Notes: generated by a model from the sequence alone, not told the origin. A stretch of DNA of 64,000 nucleotides from Alentia gelatinosa (GCA_950022655.1 OX465583.1:70071152-70135151), one strand, 5' to 3'; positions 32,094 through 44,082 are shown, counted from the stretch's first letter. Made by a program: numbers and translations.

Positions 32094-32477
32094 TATGGGA
32101 ACTAATGTATATAAACAATGTAATACGCCTCGCTATCCTCGCTCTACGTTTTCCAACCATGTCCATGATTTTGAACTATCAGGGACCTCCCAATAGGCCA
32201 CGATTTGGGCATTTCAAATCCTAGCTATCGGAAAGTATGTCGTAGACCATCGTGGTAGGTGGGGGCTGGCCTTTAAACTTAAATCCAACTCCAATCTACA
32301 CTATCACATTAGTGGTAGAATACCACAAAGGCTCAGTGACTGTGTGTCTGTCATCCACCAAAACCATATCGAAGTAAATCTTCAAGCAGAATAAAAAAAA
32401 TAGCAGGATCAAGAAACCTCATCTGTTGCAGAGCTTAAAATACATGTCACCTGCACACAAGGGTACATCAAGTTAAG

Positions 32478-32690
32478 GCCCGTTTCCATTGACCGATTTC
32501 CCGTCACCGATCTACAGTCAGGAACCACCGATGGACTTCTGGTACTGCTGACCCAAAATTATTCAATGGAAACGACCCAGCTGTGAAATGACCCATGACT
32601 TTTTCTGCTTAGATTATGCAATGTGGCACCATCCACCACTGAGTGAAAGATTGATCAATGAGTAAAATCTACTACCCTTCTATATTGAAG
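32478..32690. repeat. Dispersed repeat E, copy 1
   Basis: Starts GGCCCGTTTCCATTGACCG and contains CATGACTTTTTCTGCTTAG and ATTATGCAATGTGGCACCA. The copy at 40592-40895 shares all of these and ends CAATGGAAACAGGCCTTA, so the family has inverted ends. Confidence 0.6.
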
Positions 32691-32709
32691 CACAGTCAGT
32701 GGCACCACC

Positions 32710-33022
32710 AACAGACTTTCAGTGACAAACGGACTGTAGCTTGTCTAAGCCAAGGCATCCTAACGGAGTTGGCCGTAGTAGGTAGATGTAGGACAGCTAG
32801 GCAAGGGTGAGCCACCAAAAGTGAACCACCTCCTTCAGATGCCATTTTATCGCCGACAAGTTGTGGTTTCTATGTTACAAAATACCACAAAATACCACCC
32901 CTCTCCTGATGTCCGCCGGTCGAGCGAAGGGTTACATAATTTGCCTGAGACAAGTTCACCGACTCCTATACGATTTGCAAACTAATCGTTCAACCTTTAA
33001 TCGGTAGATGAGCATCAGGCTT
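32710..33022 (+). mobile_element. MITE family C, left-truncated copy
   Basis: Shows GACAAACGGACTG, GGAGTTGGCCGTAGTAGG, CGACTCCTATACGATTTGC and the AATCGGTAGATGAGCATC end. Confidence 0.6.
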
Positions 33023-33373
33023 TAAGCATAAAAATTACTCTTTTGAATGTCTGCGGGCCAGCACTGGAAGTGCCACGTGCTTTAAGTACACAGATATGTT
33101 CCTAGATCACTTTTTATTTGACATGAAGGTTCAGATGTAGCATGGCCAATCGTCTGTGGTTGGCATCTCTTCAGAGGTCCCTGTCTTTTAATGCGCTTAG
33201 GCGTAGACTTTGATAAATGGACTGTAAATAACAAACCTAGACGATTTAGGGTTTACTAATGGCATGACTTGATGCATCGCATTAGGCATCAAATCAAACG
33301 ACACACGGACGGTGGCAGGAGCTGCTATCGACAGCTCGTTTCATGTTTGTCTCCCTCACCCGGTGTTTACATT

Positions 33374-33690
33374 AAGCCCGATACACATCTACCGATTCAG
33401 GATTGAGCAATTAGTTCCCAAATCTTATAGGAGTCGGTGAACTTGTCCCAGGCAAATTACATAATACCTCCGCCCGTGTCAGCCACCCAATCTAAGACTA
33501 TTTACCAATTTTCTGTTGTCTGCGACCGATTTAGGAAAATTAAACGACAACTAATCATTGGCAAAAGAACATCCTATGTGGTGGTTTAACTAATTACCCT
33601 CGCCTAGCTGTCCTACATCTAAAGACTAGGGCTGACTCCCTTAGAATGGCTCGCCTGAGACAAATTACCGTTCTTTTGTCGCCGACAGTA
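33374..33690 (-). mobile_element. MITE family C copy, inverted
   Basis: Starts TAAGCCCGATACACATCTAC and continues in the inverted order of the 33858 copy; its right end is lost after GTCGCCGACA. Confidence 0.6.
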
Positions 33691-33857
33691 TTAGTTGTCC
33701 ATCAAGACGTCTATAAGTGTTGAATAAAGTTGACCCACATCGTCCCTGGGTCTCCTTTGCGTACAACAAAAGGTCTCCATGTACAGGCGAAGATTTTTAA
33801 TTGAGCCCCTGGTTCCTGTTGACTGAAAATGAATGAAAAATATCATGGATGTGTCTT

Positions 33858-34229
33858 AAGCCCAATACAAATCTACCAATTTCAGAACATTTATGTACCT
33901 TTGTCGGTGACAAACAGACGGTAATTTGTCTCAGCCAAGGCATCCTAACGGAGTCGTCCGTAGTTGGTAGATGTAGGACAGCTAGGCAAGGGTGAGCCAC
34001 TGATTAGTGAGCCACCTCCTTAAGATGTCCTTTTGTCACTGGTTTCTATGTTCCAAAATCGGTGGCGAAAAGTTTATCAACATTTTGATAAATCTAGTCG
34101 CCGACAACGGAACGTTGGTAAATGGGGCTTGATTGGGTTATGTAAGTTGCCTGTGACAAGTCTGCCGACTCCTATACGATTTGCGAACTAATCGTTCAAC
34201 CCTTAATCGGTAGATTGGCACTGGGCTTT
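33858..34229 (+). mobile_element. MITE family C, full-length copy
   Basis: TAAGCCCAATACAAATCTACC to AATCGGTAGATTGGCACTGGGCTT-type right end, about 372 bp, the best full-length reference for the family in this window. Three family C copies within 1.6 kb suggest local hopping or a duplicated block. Confidence 0.7.
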
Positions 34230-34947
34230 AAGGGTCTAAGTGTTGTATGAAAAGGTTGAAGCCCTAGGTGTATGACGTTTTGACGATAAGATAAACATTT
34301 ATAAAGGTCTTATAAGATTTGGAATAAGGAGTCGTTGATTTTGAAAAGGTTGTCCATTTGCCGTCCTTTTACAACAGAGATAAACTTATTATCTAGATTG
34401 TCTTAATGTGTCGTCTTGGAAGACACCTCTAGAGGTGCCGATGTAAACTTGTTTTTTATGTGCTAAATCTCATTCAAATTATAATATATTTTCAACAGAT
34501 AATCTTATAGGCATGTGATACATGTTTATCAAATTTCACCATTTGTTAATGATCAAATCATTTGAACAGATACCCAGGGACTGCACTACTCGGGCTGCCT
34601 TTCTCAGACATACCACTGCCTCGCTCGATGTTTAAAGGTGGAAAAAAGGTCAATTGTACGGTGATTGTATGACATTCTGTACAGATGATAGTGCTGACGC
34701 CCACGACTAGTTTTATGCTACCCTCAGTGGAAAAGGTCGTCCAGGATATGCTATTATCTCCCTACTAAGTCTCCATACTGAGCCTATGGAGCCTACAGAT
34801 CGCTACTGAGTAGACTCCGGAAAGCTGTATTCTCCTAAGAGAATACAATTGTCATTCTTGAGTTTAGTCTCTGTCTGATGTACAAAAATTTGATATCATA
34901 GGCTATATGAAGTAAGCTCAATATACTAAGTAGACACTAAGTTCTAA

Positions 34948-34949
<2 letters not shown>
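34230..34949. other. No gene recognised
   Basis: AT-rich. Near 34755-34860 there is a decayed hairpin with GAGCCTATGGAGCCTACAGAT, resembling the 31949-32093 loop region. Confidence 0.4.

Positions 34950-35001
<52 letters not shown>
34950..35001. repeat. (TA)n microsatellite
   Basis: About 50 bases of alternating T and A. Confidence 0.95.
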
Positions 35002-35009
<8 letters not shown>

Positions 35010-35485
35010 GGGAAATATATATATATATATGGGAAAAAGATATAAAATCTGTCACATTAAAAACCGGGTCTATATTTGAGACAAGGACATCTTCTCACCA
35101 ATATGTCCTGCCAGTATATGCTCTTTAGGTTCTTCATGACCAATAATTGGTCTTCTTGAATAGTGTTTTCTGCATCTGAAAGTTTTAGATCTCGTATATA
35201 TGAAAACAGTGAATCGAGATAGTACAGGCCTAGCAGAGCGACAGGCATCCAAATGCTTCTTGAATATTATCTTGATAAATATACCCTGTGCTCTCACAGG
35301 CAAATCTTTTTCAAAAGGTCCCTGTATCAAAGGTAGAAATATGGTATGGAAACTATTAGAAGACTTGACACCTGTATACTTTCATATCTATGTTTTTTTA
35401 TAATGTATAGCGCGCGAGGTAGCAATTTTCCACTGGCCGGCTATTCGCCACCAAACTGCATTCGGGAACCACCGATTGACTTTTA

Positions 35486-35864
35486 AGCCGGGCCCCCACC
35501 TACCACGATAGTCTATGACATACTCCCAGATGGCTACGATTTGAACTGCCCAAATCGTAGCCTATCGGAAGGTCCCAGAATCGTAGACCTATCTCGTGAT
35601 CCAATCTGTGAATTATACTCGACGACCACGATATCTTCCCGATAGGCTACGATACCTTATGACAGGCTACGAAAAATCCAACATGTTGGATTTTATCAGG
35701 ACCTCTACGATTGGCGTTTTCAATCGCAGCCTACCGCAGCCAATCACAGAAACCTGTTCCACCTACCACGATATTTGCTGACCTCACGATAGAATCGGTA
35801 TGGTGTCGGGAAGGCAGTTGTAGGGGCTGTCGGGACCAGAATAGTGGTAGGTGGGGGCCCGACT
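35486..35864. mobile_element. MITE with CCCCCACCTACCACGAT ends
   Basis: GCCGGGCCCCCACCTACCAC at the left and GTGGTAGGTGGGGGCCCGAC at the right, flanked by TTAA on both sides. TACGAT / GATAGGCTACGAT motifs are repeated inside. A truncated relative (GTGGTAGGTGGGGGCTGGCC) lies near 32253-32275. Confidence 0.75.
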
Positions 35865-36216
35865 TAAGGTTATACCGATGCCAGAATGGAAACAGTCATC
35901 CAGTGAAGTGTTCACTGATTAATTGTGCATAGATTATACAAAGCCGACAGCACCCACTGACTTCTTTAAACGTTGAGAGCAGTCATTGAGTACAGAGGAC
36001 TATTCCATCGCTATGGAGCTGTCCAATGCAGGAAATACGAGGCATACACAGCACCCTCACCGATGTTTAGATACTGACGTGCAGTCGTTGCTACCACCAA
36101 CTGACTTTTAGAAGAACTCAATTAATCGGTGCCATTTATGTCGGATAGTGATAGATTGACACCAATGGCCTATTTTGAGGCCGGCACTTCAGGGTAGTTC
36201 TCATCTTTATCTCACC

Positions 36217-36325
36217 CCTGGTATTTTTGTCCCATAGGCCTAACATTGGGAACCCTCTCTCCATACCTTACAAGTATATATACTAAGCAACATTCTTTCT
36301 ATTAGTGTGTACAGGGGTGAGATAA
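36217..36325. mobile_element. Body-only element (TTATCTCACCCC type), 109 bp
   Basis: TTATCTCACCCCTGG and AGGGGTGAGATAA, with the subterminal CCCATAGGCCTAACATTGGG block shared with other bodies. No hairpin is attached, so this may be a solo body or a deletion derivative. Confidence 0.6.
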
Positions 36326-36659
36326 ATATAGAAAGCAACTCGTTTGTGGAGACACATCACATAGGGGAGATGGTGAGTGAAATATTCCGTTCAGAAACCA
36401 AAGCGGACATGTGTGTGAAGGCTGTCATTTCCACTGCCACCCCGACCAGTAGACAGACTGCCTTAGAGATGATGACATCTACACCTTCCAGCATTGTGAG
36501 CAGAATACATAATCCAGATACATACACAATATTACCTCGGGGACCAAAAACCAGTCCAAGAGATTGTTCAGAGAATACATCAAGCTGCGCAGAGACATAA
36601 GCTGTATCCCACATTGTGTATGTGAGACTTACAAGAAAACAAAGGAGAGTTAGTCGTGT

Positions 36660-37154
36660 TGTTGTTTATCGCACGATGGTAATTTCGCGTATTACTGTGC
36701 GAGGCGAAGCCGAGAGCAGTGACACGCGGCATCGGTTTGTTTTATCGTCAATTTTACCAAGTATTTATCACGTACTATACGGAAACAGGGTTACTGTGGC
36801 TGTACGTGATAAATACGCGGTAAAATTGACGATAAAACGAACCGATGCCGCAGGCAGAGGTTCGTTTTATCGTAAATTTTACCAAGTATTTATCACGTAC
36901 AGACACAGTAACCCTGTTTACGTATTATTATATACCTTAATTTACCTTAATTTTGCCATTTTGGGACATCTTGTTCGGCCGACGTGGCGGGGTTGCTGCC
37001 GTGCCCAGCCGAACAATGTTAATAGCTGCAATCTGATTGGACGTGAACCTTTTCACGGATCCGTACAGCACCCGGGTGCTGTACGGATATAAATACGTTA
37101 TGGGTAGGAGAGGGCTGTATGTGTAGTTTGCTTTTGCACAGGTATATAATAATA
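36660..37154 (+). mobile_element. Multiple hairpins plus body (TATTATTATATACC)
   Basis: The first hairpin, around 36665-36727, has the apex TGCGAGGCGAAGCCGAG. A second, 36728-36850, pairs GCATCGGTTTGTTTTATCG with its inverse. A third arm copy runs 36862-36920. The body follows at 36923-37154, with TATTATTATATACC and GGTATATAATAATA ends. It is the first of three such composites in 1.4 kb. Confidence 0.55.
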
Positions 37155-37403
37155 CTACAATAACCCTGTTTCCGTATAATACTTCGATAGCGAGGATATT
37201 ACCGTACTGTCGACTACACTACGACTACACATATATTATTACATTAATAAGAAAACACCCACAAACAGATAATTACATCTTTCTCAAACTTTTTCTTTAA
37301 AGATTTCTATTGAGGCTGGCAGTACTCTAAATAAATAAGCTGGTTTCCTTGTTCCACCAGTGAAAGCCCTCAGTAGATGGTTCAGGTATGCAGCTGTATT
37401 AGG

Positions 37404-37692
37404 AAACGACCTTACTGTGGACAAAACGGGTCCTGTTCGAGGTCAGTCGTCGATATCATACTGCCTGACGCCATAGGCGGAAGGCAGCATGAAAACGACG
37501 ACTGACTGAGAACGAGAATCGTTTCGTCTACAGTCAGGACGTTTGCTTATTATTATATAGCTTAAATCGATGAAAAAACGACATTTAATGACTTATTAAG
37601 TCACTCTCACAGCGGGCAAGAACATTATTATTACTGCACCCCTAGCAGCGGGCAGTATTTCATAGGCATTAGGACACGGGTATGTAATAATA
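37404..37692 (+). mobile_element. Hairpin-plus-body element
   Basis: The hairpin at 37404-37545 pairs AAACGACCTTACTGTGGAC with an inverse arm (GTCTACAGTCAGGACGTTT); its loop region is CTGACGCCATAGGCGGAAGG. The body at 37547-37692 starts TTATTATTATATAG and ends GGGTATGTAATAATA. It directly precedes the next composite. Confidence 0.65.
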
Positions 37693-37697
37693 TAGTA

Positions 37698-38059
37698 AGA
37701 CATAGTTAGTGTGACCGAATGGAATCTGTTCAGAGATATTTTGGTCAGAAATACTCACCGAAATCGTAGACTGAGGTGAGTATTTCTGACCAAAATATCG
37801 AGGAACAGATGGAATTCGGCCACACTCACTATGTCTTTTTATTACTATATACCGATATTCGATTTAAATATCGGGACCGTTATCGATACGAATCGAGGGG
37901 AACGGCCGCCATTTTGTTTGTTTATTTTTTTTCCGATAATGTCAACAGATCACGTGGTACGGTGTGGCGTAAAAATATTTTTCGCCATGGTGCGGCCGAA
38001 CGGAATCTTTTCTCTTATCGCGTAAAAGTGAGACATTCGTGCACCGGTATATAGTAATA
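37698..38059 (+). mobile_element. Hairpin-plus-body element
   Basis: The hairpin at 37698-37836 has GATATTTTGGTCAGAAATAC / inverse as a near-perfect stem. The body at 37839-38059 is bounded by TTATTACTATATACCG and CGGTATATAGTAATA. Short open frames over the body are unsupported. Confidence 0.7.
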
Positions 38060-39265
38060 GAAACAATATGATGGGCACCCCATCACTATTCCATCAGGAT
38101 ACCGTGTAGGGGATGTTTGTAGAGGGTACCTCTGTGTGGTGCCCTCATTACGGGTGCAGCCCAGGCGAGGCATATCACCACTCTATTGGTAGCTACTTTG
38201 TTATGTCTCCGGTACTCAGCCCTGGTATGAAGCCAATCTGTGGCTTCCCCGACCATTACATGCACTAAGGAAGGTCTGCGTGATCCACGTCTAGACAAGT
38301 GCTACCTCAGGGTTGACAAGCGAACGATGTGAAGATCTACAAACTTAAGAGTAGTTTAGCCCTGATTGCTCTTCATTTTTAGAGCGTGCGAGTACGCTTT
38401 ATAGGGGACAGAGCCATTGTTAGTTTACGAAGCAGTCACTAGGTGGTCGGGGGACAAACCTGTATTCTGGCTCTTTGTTCTTACGAAATTCAACTGCCTT
38501 TCAATATCTTACCATGATTCCCTTGACTCTCTACACCCATCCCAAAGCAGGAAGATATAATGCTAAAACCCAAGACATGATATTTTCCATATGGAACACT
38601 TTATATAAATATGTGAGCAAGGCTAAAGTTGTGACATTTCCCAATTATCACTCACTTCTTTTCCACCTCCTTTAGTGAAGAACACCTACTTTTTCACCTC
38701 CATTAGTGAAGAACACCTACTCAGGGGGCGTCATGGCGGCGCCCATGGATCATAGGCTATATGCCGTATATACATTGCCTAAACGTTAGAGGGGTCACAT
38801 ATGGACTTACAGCGTACTATCCCTTCACTATCCGTGTGCTATTCACTGTGATGTTGGCAAAAGAGCAGGGTGCCAGTGTCTCAGGGTTTCAGGCATCACA
38901 TGAGGTTGAGTAGATAGATGCAATGGTTCAAAATATATTTCATTACTAGGTCTGAAATAGCCTTCTTTTAAGAAGCTTAAATAACAACCTGAGATGACGC
39001 ATTGTGTGACAAAATTAAGTTTATTTTTTGTAGCAGCAGCCTCTTGAGTAAGGATTCTCTCTCATAATATCTTATTTGTAAATTGATACACCTATATAAA
39101 ATGAGTTGTATGCATGACATAGTCCTATCATGACAACTATATACATGATACCCTATTCTGTATTTCTCTATATTGATACTATCGGAAGAGCAAATAATAT
39201 CCTTCGGCAGTTCTAAGAAATTTGCTGTTGTACCTTTTCCTCTCTTGACATGAAACTGCAATCGG
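38060..39265. other. No gene recognised
   Basis: No long frame with recognisable motifs. A 32-bp unit (TTTAGTGAAGAACACCTACT) is present twice at 38670-38725. Confidence 0.4.
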
Positions 39266-39580
39266 GCACCCCTCTCATAAGATTTTATACTCTCTAAGTG
39301 GTATTCTGTACTCTCACTATGTTCTATAGGAGAAGAATTCTTAACGAACTTGACTTACAGCCTTGAGAATCCATTGGCCTGCCTCCCGTGCTAAAGACAT
39401 ACATCAATGTAACCCCAAAATTCCTATAATCTCAATGATGACACCTAGCGGGAATACTGTGTGCCAGTGGATTCTCAACGATCTAAGCCTAGTTCGTTAA
39501 GAATTCTTCACCCATAGAGCGCAGTGAGAACCTTGTACAGAATACGACTTAGAGAGTGTGAGATCTTATGAGAGGGGTGC
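39266..39580. mobile_element. hAT-like MITE (family D), complete copy
   Basis: GCACCCCTCTCATAAGAT to ATCTTATGAGAGGGGTGC, about 315 bp, with the same arms as the 12908 and 27769 copies but inner segment inverted. No clear 8-bp duplication is left. Confidence 0.7.
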
Positions 39581-40134
39581 ACCGGGAGCTGTGTCTGTAA
39601 AAATAGCATCAGCAATTGTGGCAATAACAGGAAAGGAGATGTAGATAGGAGGACATTGACCGGTACAGCAAGAGATGGACATCTAAAACAAGCGTGGGAG
39701 AAATGCTATATTCCCACTTTTGTGAAAATGATGTAGCATCTATATCAGATACAATATATATAGCCCCTACTTCAGGACCTCTATTCTAAGTAGTAAAATA
39801 TTCTAGATTTTGTTTATCATCGTTATTAGATCTATCGTACACTAGTTATTCTGATATAAGTTTGTCGGCACCATGTTTATAACGATAAGCAGTATAGGAA
39901 TTGTGTACTTCTTATTTTGATATATTTCTGGATTTATCATTTACCTACCATAACTTTGCTATTACCGCTGTTGAAAAGATTAAATGATGTTGGCCAGTTT
40001 GTAAAATTTATTTCATCCCATTCGTTGACACCGTGAAACGTAACGTGAATTTCTGCACACCTGTGCAGTAATTCGCGTTTGTTTTTCTTTGGCAATTTCT
40101 ATTAGGGAATTAATGTGTACACAATCACTGAATT
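39581..40134. other. No gene recognised
   Basis: AT-rich. A short palindrome (TTTCTGCACACCTGTGCAGTAA) lies at 40050-40072. Confidence 0.4.
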
Positions 40135-40320
40135 TGGCTATACAGCCGTTCTTCCACTCGGGCCCTTGCCCCTACTCCTCATTCTAATGGCGGGTGTTAA
40201 GCCGAATGGGAAGTGGGTACCATCTTTGTATAAGTCTTTGGTATGACCCGACCGGGGTTTGAACCCACGACCTCCCATGCTTGAGGCTCTATAGCATGAA
40301 GGGACAATTTTATTGTATAC
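40135..40320 (-). mobile_element. tRNA-derived SINE-like sequence
   Basis: On the minus strand, GGGTTCAAACCCCGGTCGG at about 40244-40262 is a good RNA polymerase III B box. It is followed by a typical SINE body (CATACCAAAGACTTATAC, GGCAAGGGCCCGAGTGG, GAACGGCTGT). The A box upstream is weaker. It does not fold as a complete tRNA, so I call it a SINE rather than a tRNA gene. Confidence 0.5.
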
Positions 40321-40591
40321 CACATCTTTGAATCAGTATACCTCAGTTATTGTATCTGACAAGTTTTGTATAATGGGTCGTGGGAGTCCTCATACATTTT
40401 CAATAGAGACTTTGTATACGATGCATAATAATGTCAATATAGAGAGACTGCCTTCTGAAATCACCCCCGAAATCACCTTCTGCCAAATGTCAAGTGTATG
40501 TCAAATGTATGTGAAATGCCTTGCTCGGGCGCCTTAAGTAAAGGTTAGAGACCTATATAAACTGTGTGGGTGATGTGAGGCCATGAAGCCA

Positions 40592-40895
40592 TTTTCCACT
40601 GGCTTGCTATTCGCCACCGATCTGCAGTCGGGAACCACTGATCTATTTTTGGAGTATAGGCCTGTTTCCATTAGCCGATTTCCCGTCGCTTTTGGCACTG
40701 CTGATCCCAAATCGGTCAATGTAAACGACCCAGCTTGTAAAATGACCCATGACTTTTTCTGCTTAGATTATGCAATGTGGCACCACCCACCACTGAGTGA
40801 AAGCTTGGTCACTGAGTAAAATCTACAACCCTCAACGATTTTTTCTTTACCTACGCACCTCTGCACCTGTTTCGTCAGCCAATGGAAACAGGCCT
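40592..40895. repeat. Dispersed repeat E, copy 2
   Basis: AGGCCTGTTTCCATTAGCCG inside the left part and CAATGGAAACAGGCCTTA at the right are inverted ends. The interior matches 32478-32690. The left 60 bases (TTTCCACTGGCTTGCTATTC) also occur at about 35430-35480. Confidence 0.6.
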
Positions 40896-41228
40896 TATAT
40901 GATGGAAACTGAAATAAACACTTGCTACCCCCCAAAAAAAAACACCCGAAAGAAAAACCAAAAATCCTCACCAATATTCCTCTAGTTTTGGTGGCAATTA
41001 CCTGAGAGCCGTTCATCGGTGACCTAGCTACTCGATGGGACCCAGAAATTATACCCAATCTGTGTGGGAGCTCCCTTGAGTATACGCCATGATGCCTCGG
41101 ACCAGGGTAAGGAGCCACCAGCATCAGCAGACCTTTGACCCCTGCACCAGCGATTGCTTCTGTCATTCTGGTAGGCAGCCAAACTGTAGCGAGCTCCTTT
41201 GATCTGTGAACTCTCGGAGGTAAGTCCC
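40896..41228. other. No gene recognised
   Basis: An A-rich stretch and GC-moderate sequence; a minus-strand 132-codon frame spans 40768-41166 but shows no domain and partly overlaps repeat E. Confidence 0.4.
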
Positions 41229-41405
41229 CCTCTCGGCCAAGTTATTTCTCAGTGATAAAGTGGTCGCCCTTTAGGCTGAGTTATTTCTCATGATAACATG
41301 GTAACACTTTAGGCCGAGTTTTTTCTCAGTGATAACATGGTTGCCCTTTTAAGCTGAGTTATTTCTCAGCGATAATGTGGTCGCCCTTTAGGCCGAGTTA
41401 TTTCT
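41229..41405 (+). repeat. 39-40-bp tandem repeat, about four units
   Basis: GAGTTATTTCTCAGTGATAA and CCCTTTAGGC recur head to tail. Confidence 0.8.
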
Positions 41406-41407
41406 CT

Positions 41408-41630
41408 AGGCTTAGAGCCTTGAGAATCCACTGGCACACAGTATTCCTGCTAGGTGGCATCTTTGAGATTATAGGAATCTTTGGGTGCATTGATGTACGT
41501 CTTTAGCACGGGAGGCAGGCCAATGGATTCTCAAAGCTCTAAGCCTAGTCCGTTAAGAATTCCTCTCCATAGAGCATAGTGAGAGTACAGAATAAGACTT
41601 AGAGAGTGTGAGATCTTATTATAGGGGTGG
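41408..41630. mobile_element. hAT-like MITE (family D), left-truncated
   Basis: Starts inside the family at AGGCTTAGAGCCTTGAGAATC and ends GAGATCTTATTATAGGGGTG. The left third is replaced by the tandem array. Confidence 0.65.
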
Positions 41631-41643
41631 CTGATCGGGCCTT

Positions 41644-41945
41644 TATCCTACCCCTAATATAAAATACCATAGGCTTAACATTGAGTTTCTGTATGCCATG
41701 CTGACTGGCATACGGAGTTTTAGATGCCACTAGTGGCATACAGAATTGTTATCACGTAATATTCCAAAATCGAGGAGACAGGGTAGGATAAAATCAAAAC
41801 CTGATTTGTTTTAATCATGGCCACCACATTCCACTCCAGAAGTTTTGGCTCCGGACTTCACTCTGCTTTGCCTCATGAAATCACTATGCCAAACTACAGT
41901 TGTGGCATATGGTGGCCAAGATTAAAACTCATCCAGTTTTATGAT
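41644..41945 (-). mobile_element. Body-plus-hairpin element (TTATCC type)
   Basis: Inverted homologue of 6522-6835. The body at 41644-41793 runs TTATCCTACCCCTAAT to CAGGGTAGGATAA. The hairpin to about 41945 carries TTGTTTTAATCATGGCC and GGCCAAGATTAAAACTC arms, with minus-strand apex GAGGCAAAGCAGAG. The 72-codon frame inside is incidental. Confidence 0.7.
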
Positions 41946-42349
41946 ATTACGCCAGATGATTATGGGTGGGGATTCTTGAATTTAGAACCACCTGATGACT
42001 TTCAGCTGTTAAATGCAAAAAATCGTCTCATGTAAACGCCAATTGCATTGAGACACAGATCGTCTGATTATTTCAGATTATGCAATTTGGCACTACCTGA
42101 CCATTATGAATACCACTTGACATCCGACGACTATTTCAAGCTGGCTTGAATTTGTTATCTAGAATGCTGCCGATTCTGTAAAAGCTTGGTCGAGTTCTGC
42201 ATTTTTATAAAAAGTCGTCCAGGCTAAACGAATTTCTTGGTTTGACGACTATTGCTTTTTTATATCTTTATTGCAATCATTAATCACTCAATGATCTTCC
42301 TTGCAATACAGTATTTACAATTCAACGTAACACAACTTTGAAATCAAGC

Positions 42350-42560
42350 ATATCACGACATATAAAGACATGTAATTCTCATGTCTTACTAAAAGTTTTT
42401 GTTGGTGAAATACTATCCTTTCATTTATTTACATCAAAATCACATCAAAATGCTAGCTGAACGGAAGAACGTGTCCAGATGCATGCGCATATTGAGTGGG
42501 CGATAATAACAGTTTATCACAGGGTAACAAACTATCGCAGCACACCGGCGTACATGTAGG
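42350..42560 (+). repeat. Dispersed repeat G, copy 1 (copy 2 at 62710-62940)
   Basis: CATGTAATTCTCATGTCT, TTTCATTTATTTACAT, AAAATCACATCAAAAT, GTGTCCAGA and GGTGGGCGATAA-like blocks occur in the same order in both copies. Confidence 0.65.
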
Positions 42561-42807
42561 CTCATTTGGCGAACACCGCTTCCTGATTTGATTTGCTTGT
42601 TATTGCTCCGTCGCTCCTTCCAATTTCCTCAGGAATCCAGTTGAAGACCAGTTCCGCCAGGCGGCGTACTTACCCTTCCTTTTACCCTTCCTTTTGAGCA
42701 CCCCCTCGTTATCTCCTCGTTATCTTCACGGTATTTAGGCTGGAGAGAGCACGGTGGCTCGTACAGAGACTATAGGCTCACCAAGCTGCACCGTAGGAGC
42801 ACCAGGC

Positions 42808-43160
42808 TTAAAGGCATATCGGACGATTTGGCTCGAACAATTTTCTGAAAATTTAAAGTGTTGTAGAACTCATATCTAACTTAAGATTTGGGGGTCACTG
42901 TACTAGGTTTTGATTTAGAGATCAATATTATGATGATTTTATAAAAGAACATATAGAAATTCTATAAACCTGTTTTGAACATAGTAAAACCCATGTCTTT
43001 TTCCTGAAAATTGAATTTGATGATCTCAAAGTTTTGTAGAACTCATATCTAACTGAAGATTCGGGGATTACTGTACCAGGTTTGGATTTAGAGATCAATA
43101 TTATGATGATTTTATAAAAGAACATATAGAAATTCTAAAAAGTTGTTTTTCACTTAGTCT
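42808..43160 (+). mobile_element. TTAA-type MITE relative with internal duplication
   Basis: TTAAAGGCATATCGGACGAT at 42808 matches the left end of 14329-14821. A unit of about 171 bp (TTGTAGAACTCATATCTAAC to ATAGAAATTCTA) is then present twice. The right terminal repeat was not found. Confidence 0.5.
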
Positions 43161-44082
43161 TATTTCCCCTCGTGTCTATTTTGAATAAAATAACCATACA
43201 GGTAGACTCTATTATCAATTTGGTGTGCTGTGAATATGTCTTGAATATTTCTGCTCTCAGAACCCACACATAATTTTTAAAAAAACCACTTGATCCGAGA
43301 GTGAGAATTCGTGGACACGATCTTGGTTGGACACCTCTGAGTTGGAACAGAGTGGAGGCGGAGGTAGTGACCAATCTACCCTTCTCTAGTCCTTCATCCT
43401 ATACCTGTAGCGTAGACGAAAAAGAGCTGAAGGATTCATCCGCCATTTGCATGGGATTGATGTAGATTATCCTTCCAAGACCGAGGAGAGCTTCTGGTAT
43501 AAAGGATTACCATGACGACCGTTTCGCCAACCTTCTGCTGACTCGCTGGTGCTGATTGGCTGATATTTAAGGCACAGAGCTATTGTGTTATGGAGGCGGC
43601 CACCTTGCCCCCCGACGCTAAACAAAACGCCAGGTGGCGGGTCCAGTTATCAATGGATTTTATTAGAAATACTTTATTTTGGGTTTACCATGAAATCGTT
43701 TTAGCCTCGCCTCATGATTATCTATAGATTGTGAAAGCAGAAAATAGTGGTTGTCCCACGACTACAGTGGCGCTATCTTACAATTTCCTGGCCGATGAAG
43801 GTGGAATTAGCAATCACTCTGTGCCCTATAATTTCAGTGGATTATCAATGGATTTGATTAGTAATACGTTTCTTGGGTTTGCCATGAAACGGTTTTAGCC
43901 TAGTCTCACGATTATCTGTAGATTATGGCTACAGAAAAAAATGATTGTTTCCTGACTACAGTGGGGCTATCTTATAATTTTGTGGTAGATGATTGAGCAA
44001 TCTGTTGTTCTACACTTGACGATTACAGGCCACACTTTCTGAATTGAACACCACCTTTCAGGTGTCAATGGCTAGAAATCCT
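43161..44082. other. No gene recognised
   Basis: Includes two similar blocks (AATGGATTTTATTAGAAATAC near 43652 and AATGGATTTGATTAGTAATAC near 43850), about 200 bp apart, which look like a local tandem duplication. No supported coding frame. Confidence 0.4.

Noticed and set aside
36616..37092. 158-codon plus-strand frame
   Set aside because: Covers hairpin arms and a body of a composite element; no domain and it reads through palindromes.
40244..40320. Functional tRNA gene
   Set aside because: Good B box but no complete cloverleaf or clear A box; better explained as a SINE.
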